A stretch of DNA of 64,000 nt from RGDT01 sp964630925 (GCA_964630925.1 CAZVZK010000006.1:62001-126000), one strand, 5' to 3'. Numbered from the stretch's first letter, positions 34,561 to 43,157 are shown. The notes: generated by a model not told the origin, from the sequence alone. Translations and numbers: made by a program.

Positions 34561-35130
34561 GTGCCGTCCGTCGCCTGGACCGCGTATCTGGAGCAGCTCT
34601 TGCTCGACGCCGTCCGCCTCGACGAGCTGTATGCCGGCTTGCGAGGCGGCGGGGCCTCCGCGGCCCAGCTCGCCGTCCTGAACCGATCCGCCGTCGTCGC
34701 GAGCGTGTCTGCGTGGGAGTCGTACATCGAGGAGCTGATGCGTGAGTCGCTCCGGGTGCTGCGCCCGCCTCCGCCGCTCCTCGGGGCGTGGCCGGCCCTG
34801 AGTGCCCTGGTCCTGAATCAGCTCGGGAGATTCAACAACCCGAGCCCGGCCAACGTCGCCCGGCTCATCCAGGATTGCCTGGGGTTGGCCGACGTCCGTC
34901 CCTCGTGGGGTTGGCAGAACTGCACCCCCGCACAGGCCGAGCAGCGTCTCACGGATCTGCTCACGCTCCGGCACCAGATCGCCCACGGCGTGAATCCCCG
35001 GCCGAGCGTCCCGCACTCGTACACCGGCATCCTGCCGGGCTTCATCCGCCGCCTCGCCCGCTGCACCGACGACGCCGTCCGCCAGCATCTGGTCACCGTT
35101 CACGGCTCCCTCAACCCCTGGCCCGCTTGA
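34561..35130 (+). CDS. RiboL-PSP-HEPN-like protein, probable RNase
   Basis: A 189-residue helical protein. It contains SAVVASVSAWESYIEELMRE (about 43-62), a typical opening helix of the RiboL-PSP-HEPN group, and the HEPN catalytic signature R-x4-H as Arg137...His142 in TLRHQIAHG. HEPN proteins of this kind are metal-independent RNases in toxin-antitoxin, defence and stress systems. The GTG at 34561 is chosen because AAGGAGGG lies 5-6 bases ahead; a GTG at 34555 overlaps that site. Its partner would be the small acidic gene upstream. Confidence 0.75.
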   Translation: MPSVAWTAYLEQLLLDAVRLDELYAGLRGGGASAAQLAVLNRSAVVASVSAWESYIEELMRESLRVLRPPPPLLGAWPALSALVLNQLGRFNNPSPANVARLIQDCLGLADVRPSWGWQNCTPAQAEQRLTDLLTLRHQIAHGVNPRPSVPHSYTGILPGFIRRLARCTDDAVRQHLVTVHGSLNPWPA

Positions 35131-35142
35131 CCCCGAACGGAG

Positions 35143-35916
35143 GTGAATGAGTTGATCGAGGTCACCGCTCTCGTCAAGGACCACGGCCCCCTCAAGGTCC
35201 TCCGTGGCGTCTCCCTCGCCGTCAAGCGCGGCGAGGTCGCCGCCGTCATCGGGCCGTCCGGCGGCGGCAAGAGCACCCTCCTCCGCTGCATCAACGGCCT
35301 GGAGACGTTCGAGGGCGGCGGCATCGACGTGGCGGGGCTCAAACTCGCGCCGGGGCCTGTGCCATCAGAGACCCTGCAGGGCGTCCGCCGCAGGGTCGGG
35401 ATGGTGTTCCAGCAGTTCCACCTGTTCCCGCACATGAGCGTCCTCGACAACGTCCTGGCCGGGCCCACGCTCGCGCAGGGCCGGCCCCGCGCCGAGGCCG
35501 AGCCGGAGTGCCGCCGGCTGCTGGACCGTGTGGGGCTGGCCGACAAGGCGGACGCACGGCCCGAGCAGCTCTCCGGCGGGCAGCAGCAGCGCGTCGCCAT
35601 CGCCCGCACGCTGGCGGTCCGCCCGGAGGCGATCCTCTTCGACGAGCCGACCAGCGCCCTCGACCCGGTGATGGCCAACGAGGTGCTGCGCGTGATGGCC
35701 GACCTGGCCGGCGACGGCATGACGATGCTGGTCGTGACCCACGCCATGAGCTTCGCGCGGCAGGCGGCCCACACGGTCCACGTCATGGCCGAGGGGGTCG
35801 TCGCCGAGTCCGGGCCGCCGGCGCAGGTGTTCGGCGACCCGAGGGCCGAGACGACGCGGCGCTTCCTCGGCCACGCCTCCGACGGCATCCGCCCCTCGGG
35901 GACGTTCACTTCTTGA
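35143..35916 (+). CDS. polar amino-acid-type ABC transporter ATPase
   Basis: A 257-residue ATPase (254 if translation starts at the TTG at 35152). Walker A is GPSGGGKST, the Q-loop is VFQQFHLFPHMSVLDNVL, the signature is LSGGQQQR, Walker B is AILFDEPTSALDP and the switch His is in VVTHAM. The FQQFHLFPHM sequence is typical of GlnQ/ArtP/HisP ATPases of polar amino-acid importers. The SD-like GGAGGTGA sequence fits the TTG at 35152 better than the GTG at 35143, so the true start is uncertain. No permease or binding-protein gene is adjacent. Confidence 0.88.
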   Translation: MNELIEVTALVKDHGPLKVLRGVSLAVKRGEVAAVIGPSGGGKSTLLRCINGLETFEGGGIDVAGLKLAPGPVPSETLQGVRRRVGMVFQQFHLFPHMSVLDNVLAGPTLAQGRPRAEAEPECRRLLDRVGLADKADARPEQLSGGQQQRVAIARTLAVRPEAILFDEPTSALDPVMANEVLRVMADLAGDGMTMLVVTHAMSFARQAAHTVHVMAEGVVAESGPPAQVFGDPRAETTRRFLGHASDGIRPSGTFTS

Positions 35917-35918
35917 CC

Positions 35919-36047
35919 GGGTCGGCCGGCGTCTCTTGCCGGGTGGCCGGGGTCGGCTTTGAGACCCCGCGCGCGGGGCCTGATCCGGGGTCTCAAAGCC
36001 GACCGGCTCTGGCGACCCCGGCCACACAAGAATCCGCCGGCCGACCC
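35919..36047. repeat. GGCCGGGGTCGG-type nested inverted repeat (copy 1)
   Basis: The outer arms 35919-35931 and 36035-36047 are exact 13-bp reverse complements, and a second block (GTGGCCGGGGTCG against CGACCCCGGCCAC) continues the outer stem. Inside, 35952-35969 and 35986-36003 form an exact 18-bp hairpin. It lies between the amino-acid ATPase gene and the small minus-strand ORF, whose 3' end runs into it. It shares GTGGCCGGGGTCGG and GGCTCTGGCGACCCC with the element at 47583-47692. Confidence 0.88.
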
Positions 36048-36250
36048 CTTCGTTGAACGGTATTGCGGTTAGAGGGGTCGAATCGGCCATCCGCCAGCGA
36101 CTCGAATCCGAATGCATTGAAGCAGGCGAGACGCACCATCTCCGGCGTCCACGCATCGGCATAATGGACGTCGGCCGCGTGAATCCTGTCCGGGGCCAAG
36201 GCGAGGGCCGGCCGCAGCCAGGCAGAGGCACGCTCGACGAGGCTATCCAC
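35993..36250 (-). CDS. hypothetical protein, 3' end inside repeat
   Basis: An 85-residue ORF with a GTG start at 36250 preceded by GGAGAG. The sequence DSLVERASAWLRPALALAPDRIHAADVHYADAWTPEMVRLACFNAFGFESL looks like protein. The last 20 or so residues are encoded by one arm of the inverted repeat, which suggests that the original 3' end was lost or extended by the repeat. It lies 30 bp downstream of the DUF4058 gene on the same strand. No family is recognised. Confidence 0.4.
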   Translation of the reverse strand: MDSLVERASAWLRPALALAPDRIHAADVHYADAWTPEMVRLACFNAFGFESLADGRFDPSNRNTVQRRGRPADSCVAGVARAGRL

Positions 36251-36280
36251 GTTGCTCTCCGGATGTGATGACCCAGCGGG

Positions 36281-37069
36281 TCACCCCTTCACCGTCCTGG
36301 CCAACCTGCCCGTCACCCACCCCGCCTCGTCCTCACCCAGCGGAAGCCGGGCCGAGTAGTTCAGCAGGTCGCGGTAGCCCGTCCCCTTATAGATCCGGTC
36401 CACCAGGGGCTGGAGCGGGACCGTGATGTCGGGGTCGCGCCCCGCCAGTGGCACGGTCAGCGGCGGCAAGGGGGAGCGGTAGCCGGCGGGGGTGACCAGG
36501 CAGCGCGTCCCGGGTTTGCGACAGAGGAGCGTGTAATACGGCGAGTCGGGCCACGCACCCGCCATCGGCATCCGCGTGCCGCCGAGCAACAGGTCGATCT
36601 CGATGAAGTGAACGTCCCCGAGCAACATGGATTGGCGCTTGCGGAGGTAGAGGTCGCGGCCCTCCTCCCCGGCGTGCTTGTTGGCCGGCGAGATGACCTC
36701 GATGCAGGTGACGAGGTGCTTGTCGGCCCCCCCGCGGATCTCGATGAACCTCTGCCGGTACGTCTCGGGGATCACCGGCTCCATCAGGATGGCCCCGGCC
36801 GTCGCGGGGGCCGCCCGGCCGTGCCCCGGCCTGCGGGACGACCTCGGGCGGAGGACGGCGACGTCGGGGACGCCGGTGGCGATCTCCTTCTCGTCCTCGC
36901 CGACGGTGACGAGGTAGGTCCTCTCCTCCACCACGCAGTGGTAGCCCTTCGGTAACTGCCGGGCGATGGCCTCCTTGATCCCCACGCTCAAGCTCGTGTG
37001 GAAGTCGCGCCAGTAGCCCGACGCCTCGATGTACGGGTCCATGCCTGGGAACGGTGATCTCTTGGCCAT
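36281..37069 (-). CDS. DUF4058 family protein
   Basis: A 262-residue cytoplasmic protein of the DUF4058 family, common in cyanobacteria and planctomycetes. The N-terminal SPFPGMDPYIE and the central VTCIEVISPANKHAGEEGRDLYLRKRQ and HFIEIDLL segments are the family hallmarks. The glutamates and lysine of EVISPANK and EIDLL recall the core of PD-(D/E)XK-type nucleases, as in the related DUF820/Uma2 group, but this is an inference and no activity is established. The ATG at 37069 (MAKRSPFPGMDPYIE) is chosen; longer starts lack conservation. Confidence 0.85.
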   Translation of the reverse strand: MAKRSPFPGMDPYIEASGYWRDFHTSLSVGIKEAIARQLPKGYHCVVEERTYLVTVGEDEKEIATGVPDVAVLRPRSSRRPGHGRAAPATAGAILMEPVIPETYRQRFIEIRGGADKHLVTCIEVISPANKHAGEEGRDLYLRKRQSMLLGDVHFIEIDLLLGGTRMPMAGAWPDSPYYTLLCRKPGTRCLVTPAGYRSPLPPLTVPLAGRDPDITVPLQPLVDRIYKGTGYRDLLNYSARLPLGEDEAGWVTGRLARTVKG

Positions 37070-37198
37070 GTCTCCCTCCGCCGGCATTATGCCGGCCCCT
37101 GACCGCCCCCGCAAGGCGAACGCCGGGACGCGGGACGCGATGGACACGCCCGGCCCCTTTCGCTATTCCGGCGGACGCCCGATCCACGGAGTACCGCC

Positions 37199-38482
37199 AT
37201 GCGGCTCCTCTTCTCCCTCGCCGCCCTCGCCCTCTGCCTGCCAGGCGCCGCCCAGGACGCCCCCCTGCCCGACGTGCCCGTCGGCGTCGAGGTGCAGGCA
37301 CGCGGCCCCGTCCATGAGGCGTTCGCCAGCCCCTCCGCCGACCCCGTCCCGACGAAGCCCGTCCCGAAGAAGCCGCCGGCCGCCATCGAGGAGATGCCGC
37401 CCCCCGAGAAGCCCGAGGGCAAGGCCGTCTGGATCGGCGGCTACTGGGCGTGGGACGACGACCGCGCCGACTTCCTCTGGGTGTCCGGCGTCTGGCGCGT
37501 CGCCCCGCCCAACAAGGCGTGGGTCGCCGGCTACTGGAGGGCCGAGGGCGACAACTACCGCTGGGTGCCTGGCCTGTGGACGGCGTCGAAGGACGGGGCG
37601 CAGGAGGTCACCTACCTTCCCGAGCCGCCGGCGCCGCCGGCGGTCAAGGACCCCGGTGCGGCCCCTTCGCCCGAGAGCTTCTACGTCCCCGGCGTGTGGG
37701 TGTGGGGCGGCACGACGTACCGCTGGCGGGCCGGGTACTGGGCGCGGGTGCAGCCCGGCCACGTGTGGGTGCAGGACCACTACCGCTGGACGCCGGCCGG
37801 CTACCTCTTCGTGCCCGGTTACTGGGACCTCGCCCTGTCACGGCGCGGCATCCTGTACGCCCCCGTCATCATCTCGCCGCGCGTCATGGTCGCAGGCTTC
37901 GTCTACACGCCGCGCCACGCCGTCCGCGACACCGTCGTCGTCGAGGCGATGTTCGTCCGGCCCTCGGCGTGCCACTACTACTTCGGCGACTTCTACGGCC
38001 CGCGTTACGCCCGCCTCGGGTACGAGAGCGTCGTCGTCTACGGGCGGCGCCGCTACGAGCCGATCATCGCCTACGAGGTGTACGAGCGCCGCCGCGACCC
38101 GGCGTGGCTGAACGTGCAGATCAACCTGTACAACGACCGCGCCGCGGGCCGCGCCCCCCTGCCGCCACGCACCCTCGTCCAGCAGACGACCATCACCCGC
38201 ACCGAGACGCGGGTGACGACGATGATCGCGCCGGCGGCCACGGTGGCGACGGCGAAGAGCGTCAAGCTGACGACGCTGGACACCGCGGCGCGGCGCGACG
38301 CGCGGGCGCACTCGGTGACGGTGCGCGAGGTGACCACGCGGCGCGTAAAGGTGGAGTCCACGGGCGGCCCGCCGCGCGGTGCGGGGCGGCCGGTGACGCT
38401 GACGCCGCCGCGTCCGCCGGCGCGGATCGAACACCCGCGTCCGACCCCCGGCCGCAAGGACAAGGACCGCCGCAAGCCGTAA
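37199..38482 (+). CDS. exported WxxGxW/YXWGXW-repeat protein
   Basis: A 427-residue protein with a signal peptide (MRLLFSLAALALCLPGAAQ). Residues about 75-215 contain repeats with paired tryptophans and glycine: VWIGGYWAWDDD, LWVSGVWRVAP, AWVAGYWRAEG, RWVPGLWTAS, FYVPGVWVWGG, RWRAGYWARV and FVPGYWDL. This is the WXXGXW repeat type found in bacterial exported proteins. The rest is basic, with Thr- and Arg-rich stretches toward the C-terminus. An ACGGAG sequence precedes the ATG. It probably acts in the cell envelope; the function is unknown. Confidence 0.82.
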   Translation: MRLLFSLAALALCLPGAAQDAPLPDVPVGVEVQARGPVHEAFASPSADPVPTKPVPKKPPAAIEEMPPPEKPEGKAVWIGGYWAWDDDRADFLWVSGVWRVAPPNKAWVAGYWRAEGDNYRWVPGLWTASKDGAQEVTYLPEPPAPPAVKDPGAAPSPESFYVPGVWVWGGTTYRWRAGYWARVQPGHVWVQDHYRWTPAGYLFVPGYWDLALSRRGILYAPVIISPRVMVAGFVYTPRHAVRDTVVVEAMFVRPSACHYYFGDFYGPRYARLGYESVVVYGRRRYEPIIAYEVYERRRDPAWLNVQINLYNDRAAGRAPLPPRTLVQQTTITRTETRVTTMIAPAATVATAKSVKLTTLDTAARRDARAHSVTVREVTTRRVKVESTGGPPRGAGRPVTLTPPRPPARIEHPRPTPGRKDKDRRKP

Positions 38483-38485
38483 GCG

Positions 38486-39298
38486 TCAGCCGCCGGCCTC
38501 GCCGTCGAGCAGCGCCCGCTTGCGGTGCAGGCCCCAGCGGTAGCCGCCCAGGCCGCCGTCGCCACGCACCACGCGGTGGCACGGCACCAGCAGCGACACC
38601 GGGTTCGTGGCGCACGCCCGCGCCACCGCCCGCGCCGCCGTCGGCTTGCCCAGCGCCTCGGCGACCTGGAGGTACGTCCGCGTCTGCCCGCGCGGGATCG
38701 CCCGCAACTGCTCCCACACCTTCCACTGGAACGCCGTCGCCTTCACGTCCAACGGCAGGTCGTCCGCCCCGCCGCTCAGCACGGCGCACGCCCGCTCGGC
38801 CCACGCGGCCAGGCCCTCGTCGTCGCGCAGGCGCGTCGCCGCATGGAACTCCCGCGCCAGCTCCGCCTCCAGCGGGCCGTCGGCGTCGCCGAAGTAGACG
38901 GCGCACACCCCGCGTTCCGTCCCCGCCAGCAGCATCCGCCCGAGCGGGCATCCGGCGACAGTGTAGCGGATGGACGCCGCGTGTCCGCCGCGGCGGTAGG
39001 TGCCCGGCGTCATGCCCATCTGGCCGGCGGCCTTCTCGTACAGCCGGCTCGGCGAGCCGTAGCCCGCCTCGATCATCGCGGTAGTCACGCTCGCCTGCTC
39101 CCGCAGTCGTGATTTGAGCCTGCCGAGACGCCGTGCCTCGGCGTACTGGCGGGGCGACACGCCGACCGCCTTCTTGAACGCGCGTTGGAGGTGCGACGGG
39201 CTGACGCCGACGGCGTCGGCGAGGTCGGCCAGGGTCGGCGCCTCCTCCAGGCTGCGTTCGATCAACCCGCACACGTCCGCGACCAGGTCGTTCGGCAT
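38486..39298 (-). CDS. AraC-type regulator fused to O6-methylguanine-DNA methyltransferase
   Basis: A 270-residue fusion. Residues about 6-102 form an AraC-type helix-turn-helix pair (LADLADAVGVSPSHLQRAFKKAVGVSPRQYAEARR). Residues about 110-265 form the alkyltransferase domain with acceptor Cys240 in PCHR (239-242) and the RAVARACATNP segment. It is therefore like the C-terminal two-thirds of Ada but lacks the N-terminal zinc-binding phosphotriester domain that normally triggers regulation. It repairs O6-alkylguanine by suicidal methyl transfer. The ATG at 39298 follows GGAGGGCGTG with good spacing. Confidence 0.9.
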   Translation of the reverse strand: MPNDLVADVCGLIERSLEEAPTLADLADAVGVSPSHLQRAFKKAVGVSPRQYAEARRLGRLKSRLREQASVTTAMIEAGYGSPSRLYEKAAGQMGMTPGTYRRGGHAASIRYTVAGCPLGRMLLAGTERGVCAVYFGDADGPLEAELAREFHAATRLRDDEGLAAWAERACAVLSGGADDLPLDVKATAFQWKVWEQLRAIPRGQTRTYLQVAEALGKPTAARAVARACATNPVSLLVPCHRVVRGDGGLGGYRWGLHRKRALLDGEAGG

Positions 39299-39423
39299 GT
39301 CCACGCCCTCCGCCGGCAGCCTACCAGAGCGGGGCGGAGGGCCGCTATCCGTTTCTTGCAATCCGACGAAACCCACTCCGCTACTCGACCCACCGGTGCC
39401 GGCCGTGCCCGCCCCGGATGGTG

Positions 39424-39540
39424 GCGAATGGACGCCAGTCAGTGAAGGAGACGAACCGGGGATACGAACCTGTACCCGCAAGTGCGAATGGACGCCCTTC
39501 AGTGAAGGAAACGAACCAGGGAAACGAACTTTACCGCCGC
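39424..39540. repeat. 60-bp tandem duplication, two diverged copies
   Basis: Copies near 39424-39480 and 39484-39540 share GCGAATGGACGCC, TCAGTGAAGGA and ACGAACC blocks at a 60-bp spacing. It lies in the 39299-40044 interval, about 745 bp with no convincing gene. The rest of the interval holds the 21-bp inverted repeat at 39797-39882, a small GTTCATTTCC/GGAAATGAAC hairpin (about 39568-39617), and GC-rich sequence. Confidence 0.8.
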
Positions 39541-39796
39541 AAATGCAGACAGCAGTAGCACTTGAGGAAGTTCATTTCCCTGACCACCTCACACCCCCCC
39601 ACGCCACGGAAATGAACCGCCCGGCGGCCAGCCGGGCCTGTGCGTCTGACCCGGGGCACCCGGCGATCCAGCCTCCCAGCAGTGCCCCAGCCTTTGAACC
39701 TGGCCCTTCGGGTGTCGCTTCAACGAGGCGTCGGTCACTCGACACTCCTCCCTGCATCGACACCGCTCGCCCCCGGCCTTCTGGCCGGGGCGTTCG

Positions 39797-39882
39797 GCCT
39801 TCCGGGCTCCGCCGGTGCTTCACCCCTGTCGCTTTTCCGCCATCCAGAGGCGTGATCGTCTCACCGGCGGAGCCCGGAAGGC
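39797..39882. repeat. 21-bp perfect inverted repeat
   Basis: The arms 39797-39817 and 39862-39882 are exact reverse complements over 21 bp with a 44-bp loop. It sits about 160 bp ahead of the second ECF sigma factor gene, in the gap where no gene is seen. Confidence 0.85.
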
Positions 39883-40044
39883 AAGGCGTCCACGGCTCAA
39901 AGCCGTGGAAGAGACGTGAGACGCATGCCCCTCTCCTGTCTCGATTCGCGCATCGCCTTCACCGCCTCTGTGCCGCTTCCGTGAGGGGTGTCCCGAAACC
40001 CGCTACGATAACCACCTGACCCACCCTTTGACGCGGAGCCCCCG

Positions 40045-40581
40045 ATGAGCGAAGTCCCGCCCCAGGACGCCCGCCGGCTCCTGCCGCTGGTCTACGACGA
40101 GCTGCGCCGGATGGCCGCCAGCCAACTGGCCAGGGAGCCGGCCGGGCAGACCCTCGACCCGACGGCCCTGGTCCACGAGGCCTACCTCCGCCTCGTCGGC
40201 GATGGCGGCGGCCCGGGCTGGGATCATGAGGGTCATTTCAAGGCGGCGGCAGGCGAGGCCATGCGGCGCATCCTCGTCGAGAAGGCGCGGTGGAAGAAGG
40301 CCCACAAGCACGGCGGAGGGATGGCCCGCGTGGAGCTGGCCGGCCGCGAGCCCGTGGTGTTGACCACGCCCGACGACGTCCTCGCCCTGGACGAGGCCCT
40401 CACCCGGCTCGCCCAGGAGGACGGCCCCGCCGCCGAGGTGGCCAAGCTGCGCATCTTCGCCGGCCTGTCGGTCGAGGACGCGGCCAAGACGCTGGGGGTG
40501 TCCCGCGCCACCGCGTATCGGCACTGGACCTACGCCAGGGCGTGGCTGCGCGACGCCGTCCGGGCCGGCGAGAATCCGTGA
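40045..40581 (+). CDS. ECF-type sigma factor (Sigma70_ECF/TIGR02999-like)
   Basis: A 178-residue sigma factor of the group commonly found beside planctomycete and acidobacterial Ser/Thr kinases. Region 2 is ELRRMAASQLAREPAGQTLDPTALVHEAYLRLV (about 15-50, with the LDPTALVHEAYLRL hallmark). Region 4 is LRIFAGLSVEDAAKTLGVSRATAYRHWTYARAWL (about 136-170). The ATG at 40045 is chosen. A kinase gene follows after 54 bp on the same strand, as in the pair at 17.7-21.5 kb, although here the genes do not overlap. Confidence 0.92.
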   Translation: MSEVPPQDARRLLPLVYDELRRMAASQLAREPAGQTLDPTALVHEAYLRLVGDGGGPGWDHEGHFKAAAGEAMRRILVEKARWKKAHKHGGGMARVELAGREPVVLTTPDDVLALDEALTRLAQEDGPAAEVAKLRIFAGLSVEDAAKTLGVSRATAYRHWTYARAWLRDAVRAGENP

Positions 40582-40635
40582 GACAAAGCGGCCACCGATG
40601 ACGCATTACTGGTATCCCTCCCGTCGGAGGCCGAC

Positions 40636-42708
40636 ATGCCCACCCCGCCCGCGGCCGTGAAGGAGATCTTCCTGCGCGCGTCGGAGCTGCCCCCGGGAGA
40701 GAGGCCCGCCTTCCTCGACGAGGCGTGCGGCCCCGACGCCGACCTGCGCCGCCGGGTGGAGGCCCTTCTGTCGGCCCACGAGGACCCGTGCGGCTTCCTC
40801 GACAGCCGCTCGGCGGCGGAGGGGCCGACCGTGGACGAGGTGGTGCCCGGACCCGGCCCGGAGGACGGGCCCACGTCCATCGGGCCGTACGGGCTGCTGA
40901 AGGCGCTGGGGGAGGGCGGCATGGGCGTCGTCTATCTGGCCGAGGAGGGATCGGGGGGGCGGAAGGTGGCCTTGAAGCTCATCAAGCCGGGTATGGGGTC
41001 GCGGCACGTGCTGGCCCGCTTCGAGGCGGAGCGGCAGATCCTCACGATGATGGACCACCCGAACATCGCCAGACTCCTCGCCGCCGGCACGGCCCAGGGA
41101 GGCAGGCCGTACTTCGTGATGGAGTACATCCCCGGCGTGCCGATCAACCGCTACTGCGATGAGTCCCGGCTGACGGTCAGGGAGCGTCTGGAGCTGTTCC
41201 TCCACGTCTGCGAAGCCATCGACCACGCCCACAAGAAGGGCGTGATCCACCGGGACATCAAGCCGTCCAACGCCCTGGTGATGGAGACGGACGGGCGGCC
41301 GGTCCCGAAGGTGATCGACTTCGGCATCGCCAAGGCGACGGACCAGCGGGCGGAGGGGCTGTTGCACACCATCGGGGACGCGGCGGTGGGGACGGTGCTG
41401 TACATGGCGCCGGAGCAGGCCAACCCCACCCCCCTAGGCGTGGACCCGCGTGCGGACGTGTACTCGCTGGGCGTGCTCCTGTACGAGCTGCTGACGGGCA
41501 CGACGCCGTTGGAGAGGGCGAGGATGGAGAAGCTGGGGCTGGTGGCCCAGCTGCGCCTGGTGTGCGAGGAGACGCCGCCGCCGCCCAGCGCGCGAGTCGC
41601 CTCCGCCGCCGACCTGGCGCGGCTGGCCCACGCCCGCCGCGAGGAGCCGGCGAAGCTGGCCGCTCGTCTCGCCGGCGACCTCGACCTGATCGCCATGAAG
41701 TGCCTCGCCAGGGAACGCGCCGGCCGCTACGGCGGGGCGAAGGAGCTGGCCGACGACGTGCGCAGCCACCTCAGGGACGAGCCGTTGAAGGCCCGCCCGC
41801 CGTCCACGGGGGAGGTGCTGCGGCGGTTCGCCCGGAAGAACTGGAAGACGCTGGCCGCCGCCGCCGCCTTCGTCCTGCTGCTCATCGTCGGGGTGGCGGT
41901 CACCGGCTGGCTCGCCGTGCGGGCGACGCGGGCTGAACAGCGGATGGAGGCGGAACGTGACAGGGCGCAGCTCGGCCTCACCCACCAGATCGCCGCGCGC
42001 ATCGACGGCGAGCTGAAGCGGCTGTCGCTGGCGGGCAACGCGCTTCGGGCGGCGGTGGCCGGCGACGAGAAGCTGGGCGACGACAAGAAGCTGGAACGGT
42101 TCATGCGCGACGTCCTGGTGGCGGACGAGCGGATCTTCGGCCTCACCCTCGGGTTCGAGCCGGAGGCATTCAAGGGAATGGATCACCACTGCTTCTACGT
42201 CTACCGCACCGAGGAGAAGGGCACGGGGCAGAAGCGGATCACGCGGAAGGATCTGCTCAAGCGGGAGTACAACCACCTCGAGAAGGACTGGTACACGATC
42301 CCGCGCGACACGGGCCACGACCTGTGGGGTAAGCCGTACTTCGACGGCGGCGGCGGCGACGTGTGGATGGTGTCGTACTCGATGCGCCTCGTGAACAGGG
42401 AGAAGAAGTTCGTCGGTGTGCTGACGGTTGACCTGAAGCTGGCCGACCTCACTTCCGTGCTGGACGGGTGGCTACAGGGCCAGAACACCCGCTGGTTCCT
42501 CGCCGACGGGGATCGGCGTGTCATCGGCCACGCTGATTTCACCGACCCGGGCAAGGAGGGGGAGCTCGCCCCGGTGGCCGGCCGGTATCCCGGCCTCCCC
42601 TGGCCCCTCCCGAACAGGGCCGACATCCACAAGGCCGCCGGCGGGCGGCGGTACGTCTCCGCCCCCGTCCAGGAGACGAAATGGTGGTTCGTGACCGTGA
42701 TCGAGTGA
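40636..42708 (+). CDS. Ser/Thr protein kinase with C-terminal Cache-like sensor
   Basis: A 690-residue kinase. It has the G-loop ALGEGGMG (90-97), Lys114, HRDIKPSN (205-212) and DFG (228-230), so all catalytic residues are present. A single membrane helix lies at about 405-427. The remaining 260 residues resemble a double-Cache domain (RDVLVADERIFGLTLGFEPEAF...WYTIPRDTGHDLWGKPYFDGGGGDVWMVSYSMRL...FVGVLTVDLKLADLTSVLD), outside the membrane, with no closing helix. In known Cache proteins such domains bind small ligands such as amines or carboxylates. It is followed 20 bp later by a small secreted protein gene. Confidence 0.9.
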   Translation: MPTPPAAVKEIFLRASELPPGERPAFLDEACGPDADLRRRVEALLSAHEDPCGFLDSRSAAEGPTVDEVVPGPGPEDGPTSIGPYGLLKALGEGGMGVVYLAEEGSGGRKVALKLIKPGMGSRHVLARFEAERQILTMMDHPNIARLLAAGTAQGGRPYFVMEYIPGVPINRYCDESRLTVRERLELFLHVCEAIDHAHKKGVIHRDIKPSNALVMETDGRPVPKVIDFGIAKATDQRAEGLLHTIGDAAVGTVLYMAPEQANPTPLGVDPRADVYSLGVLLYELLTGTTPLERARMEKLGLVAQLRLVCEETPPPPSARVASAADLARLAHARREEPAKLAARLAGDLDLIAMKCLARERAGRYGGAKELADDVRSHLRDEPLKARPPSTGEVLRRFARKNWKTLAAAAAFVLLLIVGVAVTGWLAVRATRAEQRMEAERDRAQLGLTHQIAARIDGELKRLSLAGNALRAAVAGDEKLGDDKKLERFMRDVLVADERIFGLTLGFEPEAFKGMDHHCFYVYRTEEKGTGQKRITRKDLLKREYNHLEKDWYTIPRDTGHDLWGKPYFDGGGGDVWMVSYSMRLVNREKKFVGVLTVDLKLADLTSVLDGWLQGQNTRWFLADGDRRVIGHADFTDPGKEGELAPVAGRYPGLPWPLPNRADIHKAAGGRRYVSAPVQETKWWFVTVIE

Positions 42709-42728
42709 CCTCACAACGGAGCGACGAC

Positions 42729-43157
42729 ATGACTCGGCGGATGATGGCCCTGGCGGTGTTCTCCCTGACGCTGCCCCTGCTGGCGGCGGAGCCGGACGAA
42801 GGCGTCCGCAGGATTGATGTGGCGGTGTGCGCCAAGGCCGCCCGGCTGACGACGCGCTGGCCGTCGGTCATCAAGAGCGTCGACGAGCTGGCGGAGGTGA
42901 TCCACGACTCGACCACGCGGGGCACGGTCGCGGCGCGGGTCGATTTCGGCAGTGAGAAGCTCCTGGTGTTCATGTGGGCCGGGCCGGAGGATGACAAGCT
43001 CACGTTCGCCGTCGGGCCGAAGGGGAAGTGCCCCAAGGAGGGCGGGCGGGAGGTGGTGTTCACCCGCGCGCGGGGCAAGGGGGGCGACCACTTCCACGTC
43101 CGCCTCTTCGCCATGCCGAAGGACGGGATGACGTGGTCGGTTCGGAAGACGAAGTAG
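42729..43157 (+). CDS. small exported protein of unknown function
   Basis: A 142-residue protein with a signal peptide (residues 1-20, MMALAVFSLTLPLLAAEP). The mature part (DVAVCAKAARLTTRWPSVIKSVDELAEVI...VDFGSEKLLVFMWAGPEDDKLTFAVGPKG) looks like a small beta-rich domain, with no motif I recognise. GGAGCGACGAC precedes the ATG at 42729. It may belong to the kinase operon, being 20 bp downstream. Similar small exported proteins are frequent in planctomycetes. Confidence 0.7.
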   Translation: MTRRMMALAVFSLTLPLLAAEPDEGVRRIDVAVCAKAARLTTRWPSVIKSVDELAEVIHDSTTRGTVAARVDFGSEKLLVFMWAGPEDDKLTFAVGPKGKCPKEGGREVVFTRARGKGGDHFHVRLFAMPKDGMTWSVRKTK

